64,000 nucleotides of DNA, taken from Streptomyces sp. NBC_00190 (GTDB taxonomy: Bacteria > Actinomycetota > Actinomycetes > Streptomycetales > Streptomycetaceae). Position 1 is the first letter of the stretch. Each line of letters opens with the position of its first letter. The DNA is taken from positions 5,270,001 through 5,334,000 of the forward strand of contig NZ_CP108131.1 of assembly GCF_036203305.1 (NCBI RefSeq). The letters are read 5' to 3'. The notes below the pieces were generated by a model. It searched no databases, was not told the origin of the DNA, and saw nothing but the letters and a program-made list of their open reading frames with translations. Shown in pieces: positions 52,761 through 60,895 of this stretch. The position numbers were made by a program, and so were the translations under genes.

Positions 52761-55148
52761 GTGAGTGACCAGCCCCACCCCTCCCTCCGCGACCTGGTGC
52801 TCGGCCGCCTCGCCGTGTCCGGGCTGGACTCCGCGGCGCGGGACCTGGTGGCCGAACTGCTGCCCGAGCCGCGGGCCAGAAGTGCCGGGCGGGCAGGGCC
52901 GGTCTACCTGCGGTCGATCTCGGCGGCCGGCTGGCGCGGCATCGGACCGGCCACCACGCTGGAGCTCACACCGGGCCCCGGCCTCACCGTGGTCGCAGGC
53001 CGCAACGGTTCGGGGAAGTCGAGCTTCGCCGAGGCCGCCGAGATGGTGCTCACCGGAGACAACTTCCGCTGGCAGGACCGCACTCAGGTCTGGAAGCAGG
53101 GCTGGCGCAACCTGCACGACCACAGCGCTCCGCAGGTGTCGGTGCGGCTCTGCCTCGACGGCGAGAGCGATCCGCTGACCGTCCACAGGAGTTGGCACGG
53201 GGACGGCTTGGACGACTCCCGTACGGTCGTCCACCGGCCCGGCGGCCCCGAACAGGACCCGCGCGAGGTCATCGACGCCGAGGACCTGGCCCTCTACCGG
53301 CCGTTCCTCTCGTACAGCGAGCTCGGCGCGATGATCAACGGGCGGATGAGCGCCCTGCACGACGCGCTCGCGCAGATCCTCGGCCTGGACCTGCTCGGCG
53401 ACGCCGACAACGAAGCCCGCGCCCGCGCGAAGAAACTCACCGACACCGTCACGGGAGCCGGAGACCTGGTCCGCGCCGTGAGCGCCGAACTGTCGGAGTC
53501 GGACGACCCGCGGGCCGCCGAGGCCCTGGCGGCGCTGGGCGGACGCCTGCCGGACCTCGACCGGTTACGCGGGCTGCTCAAGGGCCAGGTGGCGACCGAC
53601 GGCGCCGAGCTCGCCCGCCTGCGCCGCCTCGCCGCCCTCGAAGGACCCGACCCGCGCGAGGCCGCGGCCGCGGCCGCCCGGCTCCGGGAGGCCGCCGCCG
53701 TTGCCGAGGACGCGCGTTTCACCACCGCCGAAGACGCCCGACAGCTGATCGGACTGCTGGAGCGCGCCCTGGACCACCGCCGCCGCCACCCGCGGTCCGC
53801 CGACTGCCCCGTGTGCGGCGGCGAAAGCCGCCTCGACGAGGACTGGGCCGAGCACGCCCGGGAACAGGTCGAACGGCTCCGGCGGGAGGCGGCCGAGGCG
53901 CAGACGGCACGCGCGGACCTGGCGGCCGCGGTGCGAGCCGTACACGACCTCGTCCAGCCGGTCCCGGGCCGGCTCCAGGGCGACGCTTCGCAGCTCACCT
54001 CCCTCTGGTCCGAGTGGGCCGCCTGCCGGGGAGTCGCCGATCCACATGAACTCGCGGACCGGACCGAGCGCGTGGTGGCCGCGCTGGCCGAGGCCTGCCG
54101 ACAGCTGAGCGAGGAGGCCGCGGACCGGATCGCGGAGCAGGACGGCCGGTGGCAGCCCCTCGCCCTGCGCCTCGCCGAATGCCTCCGCGAGGCCGAGCGG
54201 GCGGAGGCCGCCCGTCCGCTCGTCAAACAGATCAAGGACGGCCGCGCGTGGCTGAGGAAGGTCACCGACGAACTGCGCGAGGAACGGCTGCGGCCCTTCG
54301 CCGACCAGTCGCAGACCATCTGGAAACTGCTGTGCGAACGCAGCAGCGTCTCGCTCGGCCCGATCAGCCTCGCGGGCACCGCCAACGCGCGCAAGGTCGT
54401 CCTCGACGCCTCCGTGGACACGATCGACGCGCCCGCCTTCGGCGTGATGAGCCAGGGCGAACTCCACTCGCTCGCGCTCTCCCTGTTCCTCCCGCGCGCC
54501 ACGCACCGCGGCAGCCCCTTCGGCTTCCTGGTGATCGACGACCCCGTACAGTCCATGGACCCGGAGAAGGTCGAAGGGCTCGCCCGCGTCCTCCACCTCC
54601 ACTCCCAGCAACGCCAAGTGGTCGTCTTCACCCACGACACCCGCCTCCAGCAGGCCATCCACCGGCTGCGCGTCCCCGCGACGATCATGCAGGTCTCCCG
54701 TCAGACCGACTCCGTCGTACGGGTCACCCGGACCGACGACCCCGTCACCCTCGCGCTCGGCGAGGCCCGAGCCGTGGCCGGTGACCGCAACGTGCCACAG
54801 GACGTCGCCGACCGGGTGCTGCCCCAGATGTGCCGGGGAGCGCTGGAAGCGGCGTACCTGGAGCCCGCACGGCGCCGGCTGCGCGCCGACGGCCACGGCC
54901 ACGACGACATCGAGGCGAGGATCGGCAGGACGCACAAGCTCACCGAGCTGGCCGCGCTCGCCTTCTACGACAGCGCGATGGCACCGGCCGAGGTGCTCGC
55001 CGCGATCGCCCAGGACCACGGGCCGTGGGCGCGCACCCTGATCGAGCGGTGCAACGCGGGTGCCCACCAGGCTCCCGCCCCGTCCGTCGCCCCCAAGGAC
55101 CTGGTCCGGGAGACCGAGCGGCTCGCCAGGGCGGTGCAGCGCCGGTGA
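52761..55148 (+). CDS. Rad50/RloC-like ABC ATPase with zinc-hook CPVC and HEPN-like C-terminus
   Basis: This is a 795-aa SMC-type ATPase. An N-terminal helical leader precedes Walker A GRNGSGKS (80-87). A coiled coil is interrupted by C349-P-V-C352, the Rad50-type zinc hook. The signature-like VMSQGELHSLAL, Walker B FLVIDDPVQSMD (near 590) and H-loop VVVFTHD follow. The Walker B has D-D-P rather than D-E, as in AAA_13/RloC/PrrC-like proteins. The last ~150 residues are helical and contain R-C-N-A-G-A-H (about 763-769), resembling the R-x4-6-H motif of HEPN RNases. GTG 52761 follows AGGAG. It overlaps the next gene by four bases. Likely role: DNA- or phage-sensing conflict ATPase, by inference. 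Confidence 0.8.
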   Translation: MSDQPHPSLRDLVLGRLAVSGLDSAARDLVAELLPEPRARSAGRAGPVYLRSISAAGWRGIGPATTLELTPGPGLTVVAGRNGSGKSSFAEAAEMVLTGDNFRWQDRTQVWKQGWRNLHDHSAPQVSVRLCLDGESDPLTVHRSWHGDGLDDSRTVVHRPGGPEQDPREVIDAEDLALYRPFLSYSELGAMINGRMSALHDALAQILGLDLLGDADNEARARAKKLTDTVTGAGDLVRAVSAELSESDDPRAAEALAALGGRLPDLDRLRGLLKGQVATDGAELARLRRLAALEGPDPREAAAAAARLREAAAVAEDARFTTAEDARQLIGLLERALDHRRRHPRSADCPVCGGESRLDEDWAEHAREQVERLRREAAEAQTARADLAAAVRAVHDLVQPVPGRLQGDASQLTSLWSEWAACRGVADPHELADRTERVVAALAEACRQLSEEAADRIAEQDGRWQPLALRLAECLREAERAEAARPLVKQIKDGRAWLRKVTDELREERLRPFADQSQTIWKLLCERSSVSLGPISLAGTANARKVVLDASVDTIDAPAFGVMSQGELHSLALSLFLPRATHRGSPFGFLVIDDPVQSMDPEKVEGLARVLHLHSQQRQVVVFTHDTRLQQAIHRLRVPATIMQVSRQTDSVVRVTRTDDPVTLALGEARAVAGDRNVPQDVADRVLPQMCRGALEAAYLEPARRRLRADGHGHDDIEARIGRTHKLTELAALAFYDSAMAPAEVLAAIAQDHGPWARTLIERCNAGAHQAPAPSVAPKDLVRETERLARAVQRR

Positions 55149-55537
55149 CCCGGTCCCCCCGCGACCTCGTGGCCGCCGCCGACCGCCTGCTCACGCCGCC
55201 GCCCGGCACCATGACCACGCTCACGCCGGGACTGCGCGCCCGCGCCGCGGCCGCTCTGCTGCGCCTCGCCCTGGACGAGGCCATGGACGACTTCTGGCGG
55301 AGCGTCAGCCCGCGCATGGTCCACAGCAGGGGCCGGACCAAGGCCCTCTGCCTGGACTGGTACGTGAGCCCCTCGGTGGCCCGCCAGTGGTACGCCGTCT
55401 GGTCGGCCCTCAGCGCCGCCTGCCACCACCACACCTACGAACTGCCGCCCACGCCAGCCGAGGTGCGGGCCTGGCACGCGGACGTCACGGAACTCCTGCG
55501 ATCCATGCCGCCCACTCCCGCTCCCAGCAGGCCGTGA
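55145..55537 (+). CDS. Small helical protein, partner of the zinc-hook ATPase
   Basis: This 130-aa, mostly alpha-helical protein reads LRARAAAALLRLALDEAMDDFWR, then LCLDWYVSPSVARQWYAVWSALSAACHHHTYELPPTPAEVRAWHADVTELL. The aromatic helix followed by LSxACHHHxYELPPTxxEV is a pattern I have seen in small proteins beside SMC-like ATPases. It may be a HEPN-like or helical-bundle regulator, but I cannot name the family. It starts with a GTGA overlap on the ATPase stop, so expression is stoichiometrically coupled. The gap to the next gene is 26 bases. Confidence 0.7.
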   Translation: MTRSPRDLVAAADRLLTPPPGTMTTLTPGLRARAAAALLRLALDEAMDDFWRSVSPRMVHSRGRTKALCLDWYVSPSVARQWYAVWSALSAACHHHTYELPPTPAEVRAWHADVTELLRSMPPTPAPSRP

Positions 55538-55563
55538 CCCCCGTACGGAAGGAACCGCGCCAC

Positions 55564-57201
55564 GTGGACACCCGCCGCTACCGCATGGTCGTCACCAGCG
55601 GACTCGACTACGTAGGAACCGGAGCCCAGGTCGACGACCGGCTGCGGAGCTGGCTGAAGGAGCCGCCGAAGACGTACGACATCGACGCGTTCGCCGAAGG
55701 GCGCAACGAGATAGCCCGCGGTGTGACCCTCGACCACGACTCCGCGACCGGGACGTCAGGAGCCTACGGACGCTGGCGGCTCCGCGAGACCACCCCCGAC
55801 GGCACCTGGCAGACGACCGTGGTGATCCGCCAGACCGGAGCCGGACCGACCTGGGTCCAGCTGGACGTGGAACACCTCCCCGACGACCCCGACGCGCTCC
55901 CCGTACCGGCCAAGACCCCCCGGCTCGCCGGAAGCCTGCTCGACGTGCTCCGGGCGCGCGACGGGCTCGCCGACGTGACGCGGATGCCGCAGGTCATCGA
56001 GGTCGACGACGTCGACTGCGTCATAGACGAGCTGTGCGACGACCGGCGGCGCCTGCCCGTCGTCGTGGCCAGCACCCCGTACGGCGTGGACTTCGACGCC
56101 TGGCTGGAACGCACCCTGGACCCGCTCGTCCGCCCCCTGGCCGGCCTGGCCATCCTCTACGTCCTCGCGCCCGAGGCCGAGCCGCACTTCAACCGGGCCC
56201 TGGAATACCACCAGGTCTTCGCCGGCGGGATCCGCACCTACCTGCCGGGAGTGGACCCGGCCTGGGCGGCCGACGGCCAGCGCCACCGCGTGATGTCCCG
56301 CAGGGCCGTCATCGAGAGCCCGCAGCGGGCCCGCCGCCTCCTCGCCCAGCTCCCGCAGAGTCTGGCGACGCACGCCCCGCTGCCGACGGAACTCGACTCC
56401 GTCCCCGTCCTGCGCGCCCGGACCAAGGAAGGCGTCGGGACGTCCGAGCTGCAGCGGCTGAGGGACGAGAACCACGCCCTCTTCGAAATCCTGGAGGAGG
56501 CGGGACGCGAGCAGAGGGTCCGGGCGGACGAGATCCGTGACCTGAAGCAGGAACTGCAGCAGGCACGGCGGGGCGAGTCGATGCTGGCCGTCGAGTACGA
56601 CGATCAGTACCGGGAGCTGCAGGGCGCCAAGGCCCAGGTGCGGGTGCTCCAGAACCGGCTCCTCGTGCTCAACGCCGGCGAGGCCGCGTACACACCGGCC
56701 GAGCCCGGCCCCGTGGAACCCGCGTCGTTCGCCGAGATCCTCGGCCGGATCGACGCGATGCCCCACGTCCACTTCACCGGTGCCCGCAAGGTCACCCTGG
56801 AACTCGACGACCAGGCCTACGGCTCGTCCTGGGGGCGCATGACCTGGGACGCCCTGCTGGCACTCCGGGACTACGCCGACGCCGCGGCCGGCGGGGAGAC
56901 CTCGCGGGACTTCAAGCAGTGGTGCGAGGACGCGCCCGACGGCATGCACGCCATCTCGCCGCGGAAGATCGTGCGGGACGAGTCGAAGTCGGTGAAGACC
57001 AAGACCGACTGGCGCAGGGAACGGACCTTCCCCGTGCCGGTGGACGTCGACCCCACCCGCAAGGTCTTCATGGGCGCGCACATCAGGATCGGCGGCGGCA
57101 ACACGGTCGCCCCGCGCCTGCACTACTACGACGCTTCCTGCGCCACCCACGGCATCTTCATCGGCTACATAGGCCCGCACCTCACGAACACCCTCACGTG
57201 A
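55564..57201 (+). CDS. Coiled-coil protein of unknown family, third member of the ATPase operon
   Basis: This is a 545-aa protein. The N-terminal ~290 residues are an alpha/beta region (YRMVVTSGLDYVGTGAQVDDRL ... PVVVASTPYGVDFD ... AILYVLAPEAEPHFNRALEYHQVFAGGIRTYLPGVDP). A coiled coil spans about 300-370 (LQRLRDENHALFEILEEAGREQ ... ELQQARRGESML). A C-terminal domain of ~170 residues ends in FPVPVDVDPTRKVFMGAHIRI, PRLHYYDASCATHGIFIGYIGPHL. The C-terminal domain has several conserved-looking His/Asp residues (H-I-R-I, H-Y-Y-D, G-P-H-L). I know no named family for it. It is the last gene before two hairpins and a tRNA fragment. GTG 55564. Confidence 0.7.
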   Translation: MDTRRYRMVVTSGLDYVGTGAQVDDRLRSWLKEPPKTYDIDAFAEGRNEIARGVTLDHDSATGTSGAYGRWRLRETTPDGTWQTTVVIRQTGAGPTWVQLDVEHLPDDPDALPVPAKTPRLAGSLLDVLRARDGLADVTRMPQVIEVDDVDCVIDELCDDRRRLPVVVASTPYGVDFDAWLERTLDPLVRPLAGLAILYVLAPEAEPHFNRALEYHQVFAGGIRTYLPGVDPAWAADGQRHRVMSRRAVIESPQRARRLLAQLPQSLATHAPLPTELDSVPVLRARTKEGVGTSELQRLRDENHALFEILEEAGREQRVRADEIRDLKQELQQARRGESMLAVEYDDQYRELQGAKAQVRVLQNRLLVLNAGEAAYTPAEPGPVEPASFAEILGRIDAMPHVHFTGARKVTLELDDQAYGSSWGRMTWDALLALRDYADAAAGGETSRDFKQWCEDAPDGMHAISPRKIVRDESKSVKTKTDWRRERTFPVPVDVDPTRKVFMGAHIRIGGGNTVAPRLHYYDASCATHGIFIGYIGPHLTNTLT

Positions 57202-57207
57202 CGGAGC

Positions 57208-57232
57208 TCCCGCGTCCCGAAGGGACGCGGGA
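57208..57232 (+). terminator. Hairpin terminator of the ATPase operon
   Basis: TCCCGCGTCCC and its exact complement flank a GAA loop, forming an 11-bp stem six bases after the stop codon at 57201. Confidence 0.8.
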
Positions 57233-57284
57233 ACAGCGGCAGTTCCGGCAGACCCACCCCACCGGGCCATTGCCCGGATACGCG

Positions 57285-57323
57285 AAGACCCCGTCTCAGC
57301 GAACTCGCTGATGGCGGGGTCTT
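57285..57323. terminator. Second long hairpin before the tRNA fragment
   Basis: AAGACCCCG (57285-57293) pairs with CGGGGTCTT (57315-57323), and inside it TCAGCGA pairs with TCGCTGA. It is followed by T-rich sequence on the plus strand. It lies only 19 bases from the tRNA 3' end, so it may have served as the original terminator downstream of the tRNA gene, which is on the minus strand. Confidence 0.6.
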
Positions 57324-57341
57324 TGGGCACTTCCTGAGAAG

Positions 57342-57383
57342 TGCCCCCGGCAGGATTCGAACCTGCGCACACGGCTCCGGAGG
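57342..57383 (-). other. 3' fragment of tRNA-Arg(CCG): putative attL of an integrative element
   Basis: Read on the minus strand, this stretch gives an anticodon loop CTCCGGA (anticodon CCG), variable region, a perfect T-arm (GCAGG-TTCGAAT-CCTGC), the acceptor 3' strand CGGGGGC and discriminator A at 57342. Everything 5' of the anticodon stem (above about 57383) fails to make a D-arm or acceptor, and the stem itself has a mismatch. A 3'-half tRNA copy is what tyrosine-integrase elements leave at one end. With this orientation the element should extend to the right, where AICE-type genes are indeed found. Confidence 0.75.
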
Positions 57384-57420
57384 CAGTGTCTACGGGACCA
57401 TCGAAATACCATCTGACCTG

Positions 57421-57436
57421 CGATTCCTCGGAATCG
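57421..57436. repeat. Palindrome next to the att fragment
   Basis: CGATTCC-TC-GGAATCG is a perfect 7-bp inverted repeat, about 40 bases inside the presumed element end. It might be an accessory recombinase or excisionase arm site; it could also be chance. Confidence 0.35.
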
Positions 57437-57522
57437 GCTCCCCAGAAGACCGATCTCTATCGCATACCGTGCAGTGGTGCCCGCAGGCACCCTGTCAGAC
57501 CCTCCACATACACTCCTTGGCC

Positions 57523-58578
57523 ATGGCCAAGGGACTGATCTCGCGGGACGACATCCTCAAAACGCTGGAGGAGTACGACGCCTTGGGGCGCGACACCTTC
57601 CTCGACCGGTACGGCTACCGGGAGGCCAGCACCTACCTGCTGGTGCACGAAGACAAGGAGTACGACTCCAAGGCCATCGCTGGCGTTGCCCACAAGCACC
57701 AGCACGGCGGACCGCTCACGTGGCAGCAGTTCAACGGTGGCCTCGGCGAGGCGGTGGACTGGCTCAAGCGTGAGGGCTTCAAGGTCGTCGTCTCTCGCAA
57801 TCCGAAGTGGACGAGGGACGAGCTGATCCTTGCCTGCGACTTGGTCGTGCGGAACGGGTGGGAGGGCCTCGCCGCGGAAGACCCTCGCATCGCAGAGCTC
57901 TCCGACCTCCTACAGGTCCTCGCCGCCTATCCCGTGGAAGAGCGGGCCGCCACCTACCGCAACCGCAACGGAGCGGCCCGGAAGACCTACGACATCGCGA
58001 CGCATCACCCCGACTACACCGGGAAGCGCACGAACGGCGGCCGGCTGGACCTTGTCGTCCTCCAGGACTTCCTTGACCGGCCGGCCGAGATGGCCCAGGC
58101 CGCCCAGCTGCTCCGCGAAGGCCTGAAGGCCGGGACTCTTGAGACCGTCTTGGCCGAGGACGATGACGATGCCGAGGACGAAGCCAGCGCCCCTGAGGGA
58201 CGCGTGCTGTACCGACGACACCGCACCCGTGAGCGCAACAAGGGGCTTCGAAAGAAGAAGATCGCCGCGGTCCTGAAAGCTGGCGGAAACCTCGCCTGCG
58301 AGGCATGCGGCTTCGACTTCGCACTGGTCTACGGCGAGCGCGGCGAGGGCTACATCGAGTGCCACCACGTAGTCCCGCTGCACGAGGCGGGCGAGGGGAC
58401 GACGAAGCTCTCAGACCTGGCACTCATCTGCTCGAACTGCCACCGCATGATCCACCGCAGCGCACCATGGCCTACGCCTGCCGGGCTGCGCGACCTCGTT
58501 CAACGGCAGGTGACAAGTGGGGTGACCACCATGCCCCGCCCGAGGCTTGCAGACCGGTCGGTTACAGGCGTGCGGTAG
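57523..58578 (+). CDS. HNH endonuclease with ScoMcrA-like N-terminal head domain
   Basis: This is a 351-aa protein. Residues about 5-90 (ISRDDILKTLEEYDALGRDTFLDRYGYREASTYLLVHEDKEYDSKAIAGVAHKHQ) match the head domain found in ScoMcrA-type nucleases. The C-terminal HNH module has zinc-type cysteines in LACEACGFDF, the catalytic pair in IECHHVVPLHE and CSNCHRMIH. ScoMcrA is a type IV enzyme cutting methylated or phosphorothioated DNA; whether this protein has the same specificity is inference, and no SRA-like or sulfur-binding domain is obvious between the two ends. The middle contains an Asp/Glu run (EDDDDAEDE). ATG 57523. First gene inside the presumed element. Confidence 0.8.
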   Translation: MAKGLISRDDILKTLEEYDALGRDTFLDRYGYREASTYLLVHEDKEYDSKAIAGVAHKHQHGGPLTWQQFNGGLGEAVDWLKREGFKVVVSRNPKWTRDELILACDLVVRNGWEGLAAEDPRIAELSDLLQVLAAYPVEERAATYRNRNGAARKTYDIATHHPDYTGKRTNGGRLDLVVLQDFLDRPAEMAQAAQLLREGLKAGTLETVLAEDDDDAEDEASAPEGRVLYRRHRTRERNKGLRKKKIAAVLKAGGNLACEACGFDFALVYGERGEGYIECHHVVPLHEAGEGTTKLSDLALICSNCHRMIHRSAPWPTPAGLRDLVQRQVTSGVTTMPRPRLADRSVTGVR

Positions 58579-58907
58579 CCACACCACTCGCCCGCCATCT
58601 GTTGCGGAGAAAGTCATACGGCTCGTCGACCACCTGCAGACTCCTTGAGCCCCCAGCGGACCAGGCTCAAGCCGTCCGCTGTTGGTCGTTGGTGGTGACC
58701 TCGGGCCACCTCTCGACGGCCCGAGGCCGACTCAGGATCAACCGCCTCGTCGGCGGATCCTTGGTAACGCGGCAAGCCTCTTGGGCGGTCTGCGTCAGAG
58801 CATCAAGGCTCGGCCTTCCTCGCCGACTTGGCCGGTTCCAACGAACCGGTGACATGCCCCGGTAAGCACCTTAAGATCGCCTCTGCCGCCACTGGGAGGA
58901 ATCGAGC
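58579..58907. other. Intergenic region between HNH and DUF262 genes
   Basis: These 329 bases have no convincing gene. A 62-codon minus-strand frame (58667-58855) shows RRGRPSLDALTQTAQ-like sequence, but I see no ribosome site and cannot assign it. Base composition falls toward the right, marking a change in origin. The GGGAGGA ribosome site of the DUF262 gene is at its end. Confidence 0.4.
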
Positions 58908-60092
58908 GTGAACACCGACAATACGGTCAAGGGCCCGGCAGGGAACGACGAGACAGAGGTGTTGGACCCGGAACTTGACGAAGACGAAGTAGTACTGGGC
59001 CCGCCGTCCGCTGAGGAGTCACTCCGGTACTTTGGGGTCGACTTTGATGTGGAAGGGCTCGTTCGGCGCTTCGAGAGAAAAGAACTAATCGTACCTCGAT
59101 TTGATCCTGAGGAGCCGGAGAATCAAGGCACCGGATACTCTGGATTTCAGCGGGGTTTCGTCTGGGGGAAGCGCCAGATGGATCGTTTTATTGAGTCCAT
59201 CTTGCTCGGCTATCCGGTTCCTGGGATATTTCTTGTCGAGTTGAAGAGTCGTCAGTATCTTGTCCTGGATGGACAGCAGCGACTCACGACACTTCGAGAT
59301 TTCTTCAAGGGTGAGGTTGTCACGGAAAAGGGTGCGCGTGAATTCATTCTTGAATATGCTGCGCCGCCGTTCAAGGGGAAAACCTACGAGACTCTAGAGC
59401 CTGCGGATCAGCGCGTGCTGAATAATGCCCTGATCCAGGCTACCGTTACGTTGCCGATCGGCGATTCGGGGAAGCTGGCAATCTACACGCTATTTGAGCG
59501 CATTAATAGTGGCGGAACCCAGCTCAAGGACCAGCAGATTCGCGTAGCCATCTTTCCAGGGCGAGCGACTCAGCTGGTGCGGTCCATGAATCTCGACGCT
59601 AATTGGAGGAAGCTTTTTGGTCCCAAGCATCGAGACCTGCGAGATCAGGAACTGATTCTCCGGTACTTGGCTCTAAAGCGAGTAGCTGTTGCAATGGAGC
59701 AGGAAGATGACTCGGCCGCCACTACCTTCAAGCCGCCGATGGCAAGCTTCATGTCTGCGTACCTTGGCGACAATGAAGAGATGTCGGAAACGGATCGCGA
59801 GCGGGAGGTGGGCGAATTTCAGTCGGCTTGCGCCCTGCTTGTTGAGGCGGCAGGGGATCTCGCGCTACGGCGTAACAATGTGATCAACGCAGCGCGGGCT
59901 GATTCCATCCTTACGGGCCTGACTCTCGCCATCCGAAAGGATCCTTCGATTGGCGCGGCCCGCGTTCGCTCCGCTTTGGCCATGCTGGAAGGTGATGCGT
60001 CCTATCTTGAGAGCACCCAGAAGAGCACTTCGCACCGAGCTAGCGTGAAGAATAGGCTAAGCGCAGCACTCAAGGCATTTACGGGGTCGTAA
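58908..60092 (+). CDS. DUF262 (GmrS-N/ParB-Srx-like) domain protein
   Basis: This 394-aa protein has DUF262 motifs FQRGFVW (80-86), VLDGQQRLTTL (119-129) and FERINSGGTQL (196-206). DUF262 is the N-terminal NTPase module of GmrSD-type type IV restriction proteins. The rest is helical, and no DUF1524 HNH domain is fused, unlike GmrSD. It abuts a HEPN gene without any gap (TAA followed directly by ATG). Third positions are far more A/T-rich than in the flanking genes (gtt, ttt, aat and gaa codons), a strong sign of recent transfer. The N-terminus is acidic. It probably senses invading DNA or nucleotides; inferred. Confidence 0.85.
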   Translation: MNTDNTVKGPAGNDETEVLDPELDEDEVVLGPPSAEESLRYFGVDFDVEGLVRRFERKELIVPRFDPEEPENQGTGYSGFQRGFVWGKRQMDRFIESILLGYPVPGIFLVELKSRQYLVLDGQQRLTTLRDFFKGEVVTEKGAREFILEYAAPPFKGKTYETLEPADQRVLNNALIQATVTLPIGDSGKLAIYTLFERINSGGTQLKDQQIRVAIFPGRATQLVRSMNLDANWRKLFGPKHRDLRDQELILRYLALKRVAVAMEQEDDSAATTFKPPMASFMSAYLGDNEEMSETDREREVGEFQSACALLVEAAGDLALRRNNVINAARADSILTGLTLAIRKDPSIGAARVRSALAMLEGDASYLESTQKSTSHRASVKNRLSAALKAFTGS

Positions 60093-60587
60093 ATGCCGAC
60101 CGATAGGCGAAGCGCGCGCGTAGAGATTCACAGGATGAAGTCCTCTCTGGACTCAACGTACGATCGCTATCGCGAATCGATTCTGGACGTTCCTATTGCG
60201 GTACAACAGGACCTTCATCTGTACATGTGTGTGAGGCTCTCCGGTTACCTTGAGCAGCTCCTCCATCAGGCAATCAGTGCATACGTGTCAGATTCTGTCG
60301 GAGGGGCGGCGGCGCGGAGTTTCGCACTGTCATGGTTCAGGAATGCGCCGAACCTGAGCCCTAAGGCGTTGGAGGATCTGATCGGGCGCTTTGGTGAGAT
60401 CTGGAGCGGCGAGCTCAAAGACTTGCTTGACGTGGGGAATAAGCGCGATTCCCTAGGTACTCTCATTAAGATCCGCAATGATACGGCCCATGGGAAGAGC
60501 TATGCAGGGCGGCTCGCCAATGTGAGTTCTTATAAGGAACTTGTGGACGATCTGCATGGCTGGGTGATGGCTCGCATGATCGACTAG
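60093..60587 (+). CDS. HEPN-domain protein (predicted RNase, DUF262 partner)
   Basis: This 164-aa helical protein has the HEPN active-site motif R128-N129-D-T-A-H133 (KIRNDTAHGKSY). The helices before it (LYMCVRLSGYLEQLLHQAISAYV) fit the MAE_28990/RiboL-PSP-HEPN group. HEPN proteins of this type are metal-independent RNases, often toxins in abortive defence. The start codon directly follows the DUF262 stop, and both genes share low GC, so they moved as a unit. The partner could restrain or trigger the RNase. Family is confident, activity inferred. Confidence 0.85.
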   Translation: MPTDRRSARVEIHRMKSSLDSTYDRYRESILDVPIAVQQDLHLYMCVRLSGYLEQLLHQAISAYVSDSVGGAAARSFALSWFRNAPNLSPKALEDLIGRFGEIWSGELKDLLDVGNKRDSLGTLIKIRNDTAHGKSYAGRLANVSSYKELVDDLHGWVMARMID

Positions 60588-60895
60588 CTCGTCCTGATGC
60601 AAGTGCAGCGCTCAGGCACAGAGTCGTGGGAGCGGGTTGGCCGTGTCCTGCCAGGGTTGAGGTCGAGCATGATCAGGGAACGTACGCTGCCCGGCAACTC
60701 GGTCAGCTCTTAAACCTGGCCGCAATGTGATCGAGTGGCACCCCTGGTCTTGTTGCTGGCGGTCGACAGTGGTCGTGGGCCGCCTGGGGACAGCCCCAGG
60801 ATCGGCCCTCTTTTGCCAGGGCGACGACGTGCGAAGCTGGAGCGCGCGGACGCCGGCAGGCGCCATCGCGCATGAGGCGGAAGAAGGAGGAAGGC
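60588..60895. other. Intergenic region left of the AICE regulator gene
   Basis: These 308 bases have returned to high GC. I find no intact gene. On the minus strand a short run (ELTELPGSVRSLIMLDL) looks protein-like but is not supported by a start or full length, so it may be the remnant of a gene. The GGAGG site for the GntR gene is at the right end. Confidence 0.4.

Noticed and set aside
57342..57415. A complete tRNA-Arg gene
   Set aside because: Only the 3' half from the anticodon loop onward is tRNA-like. The 5' half cannot form D-arm or acceptor pairing, so it is an att fragment and not a functional gene.
58667..58855. A 62-aa minus-strand protein between the HNH and DUF262 genes
   Set aside because: It has a somewhat protein-like RRGRPSLDALTQ stretch, but there is no ribosome site and no family. 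Kept only as a comment on the spacer.
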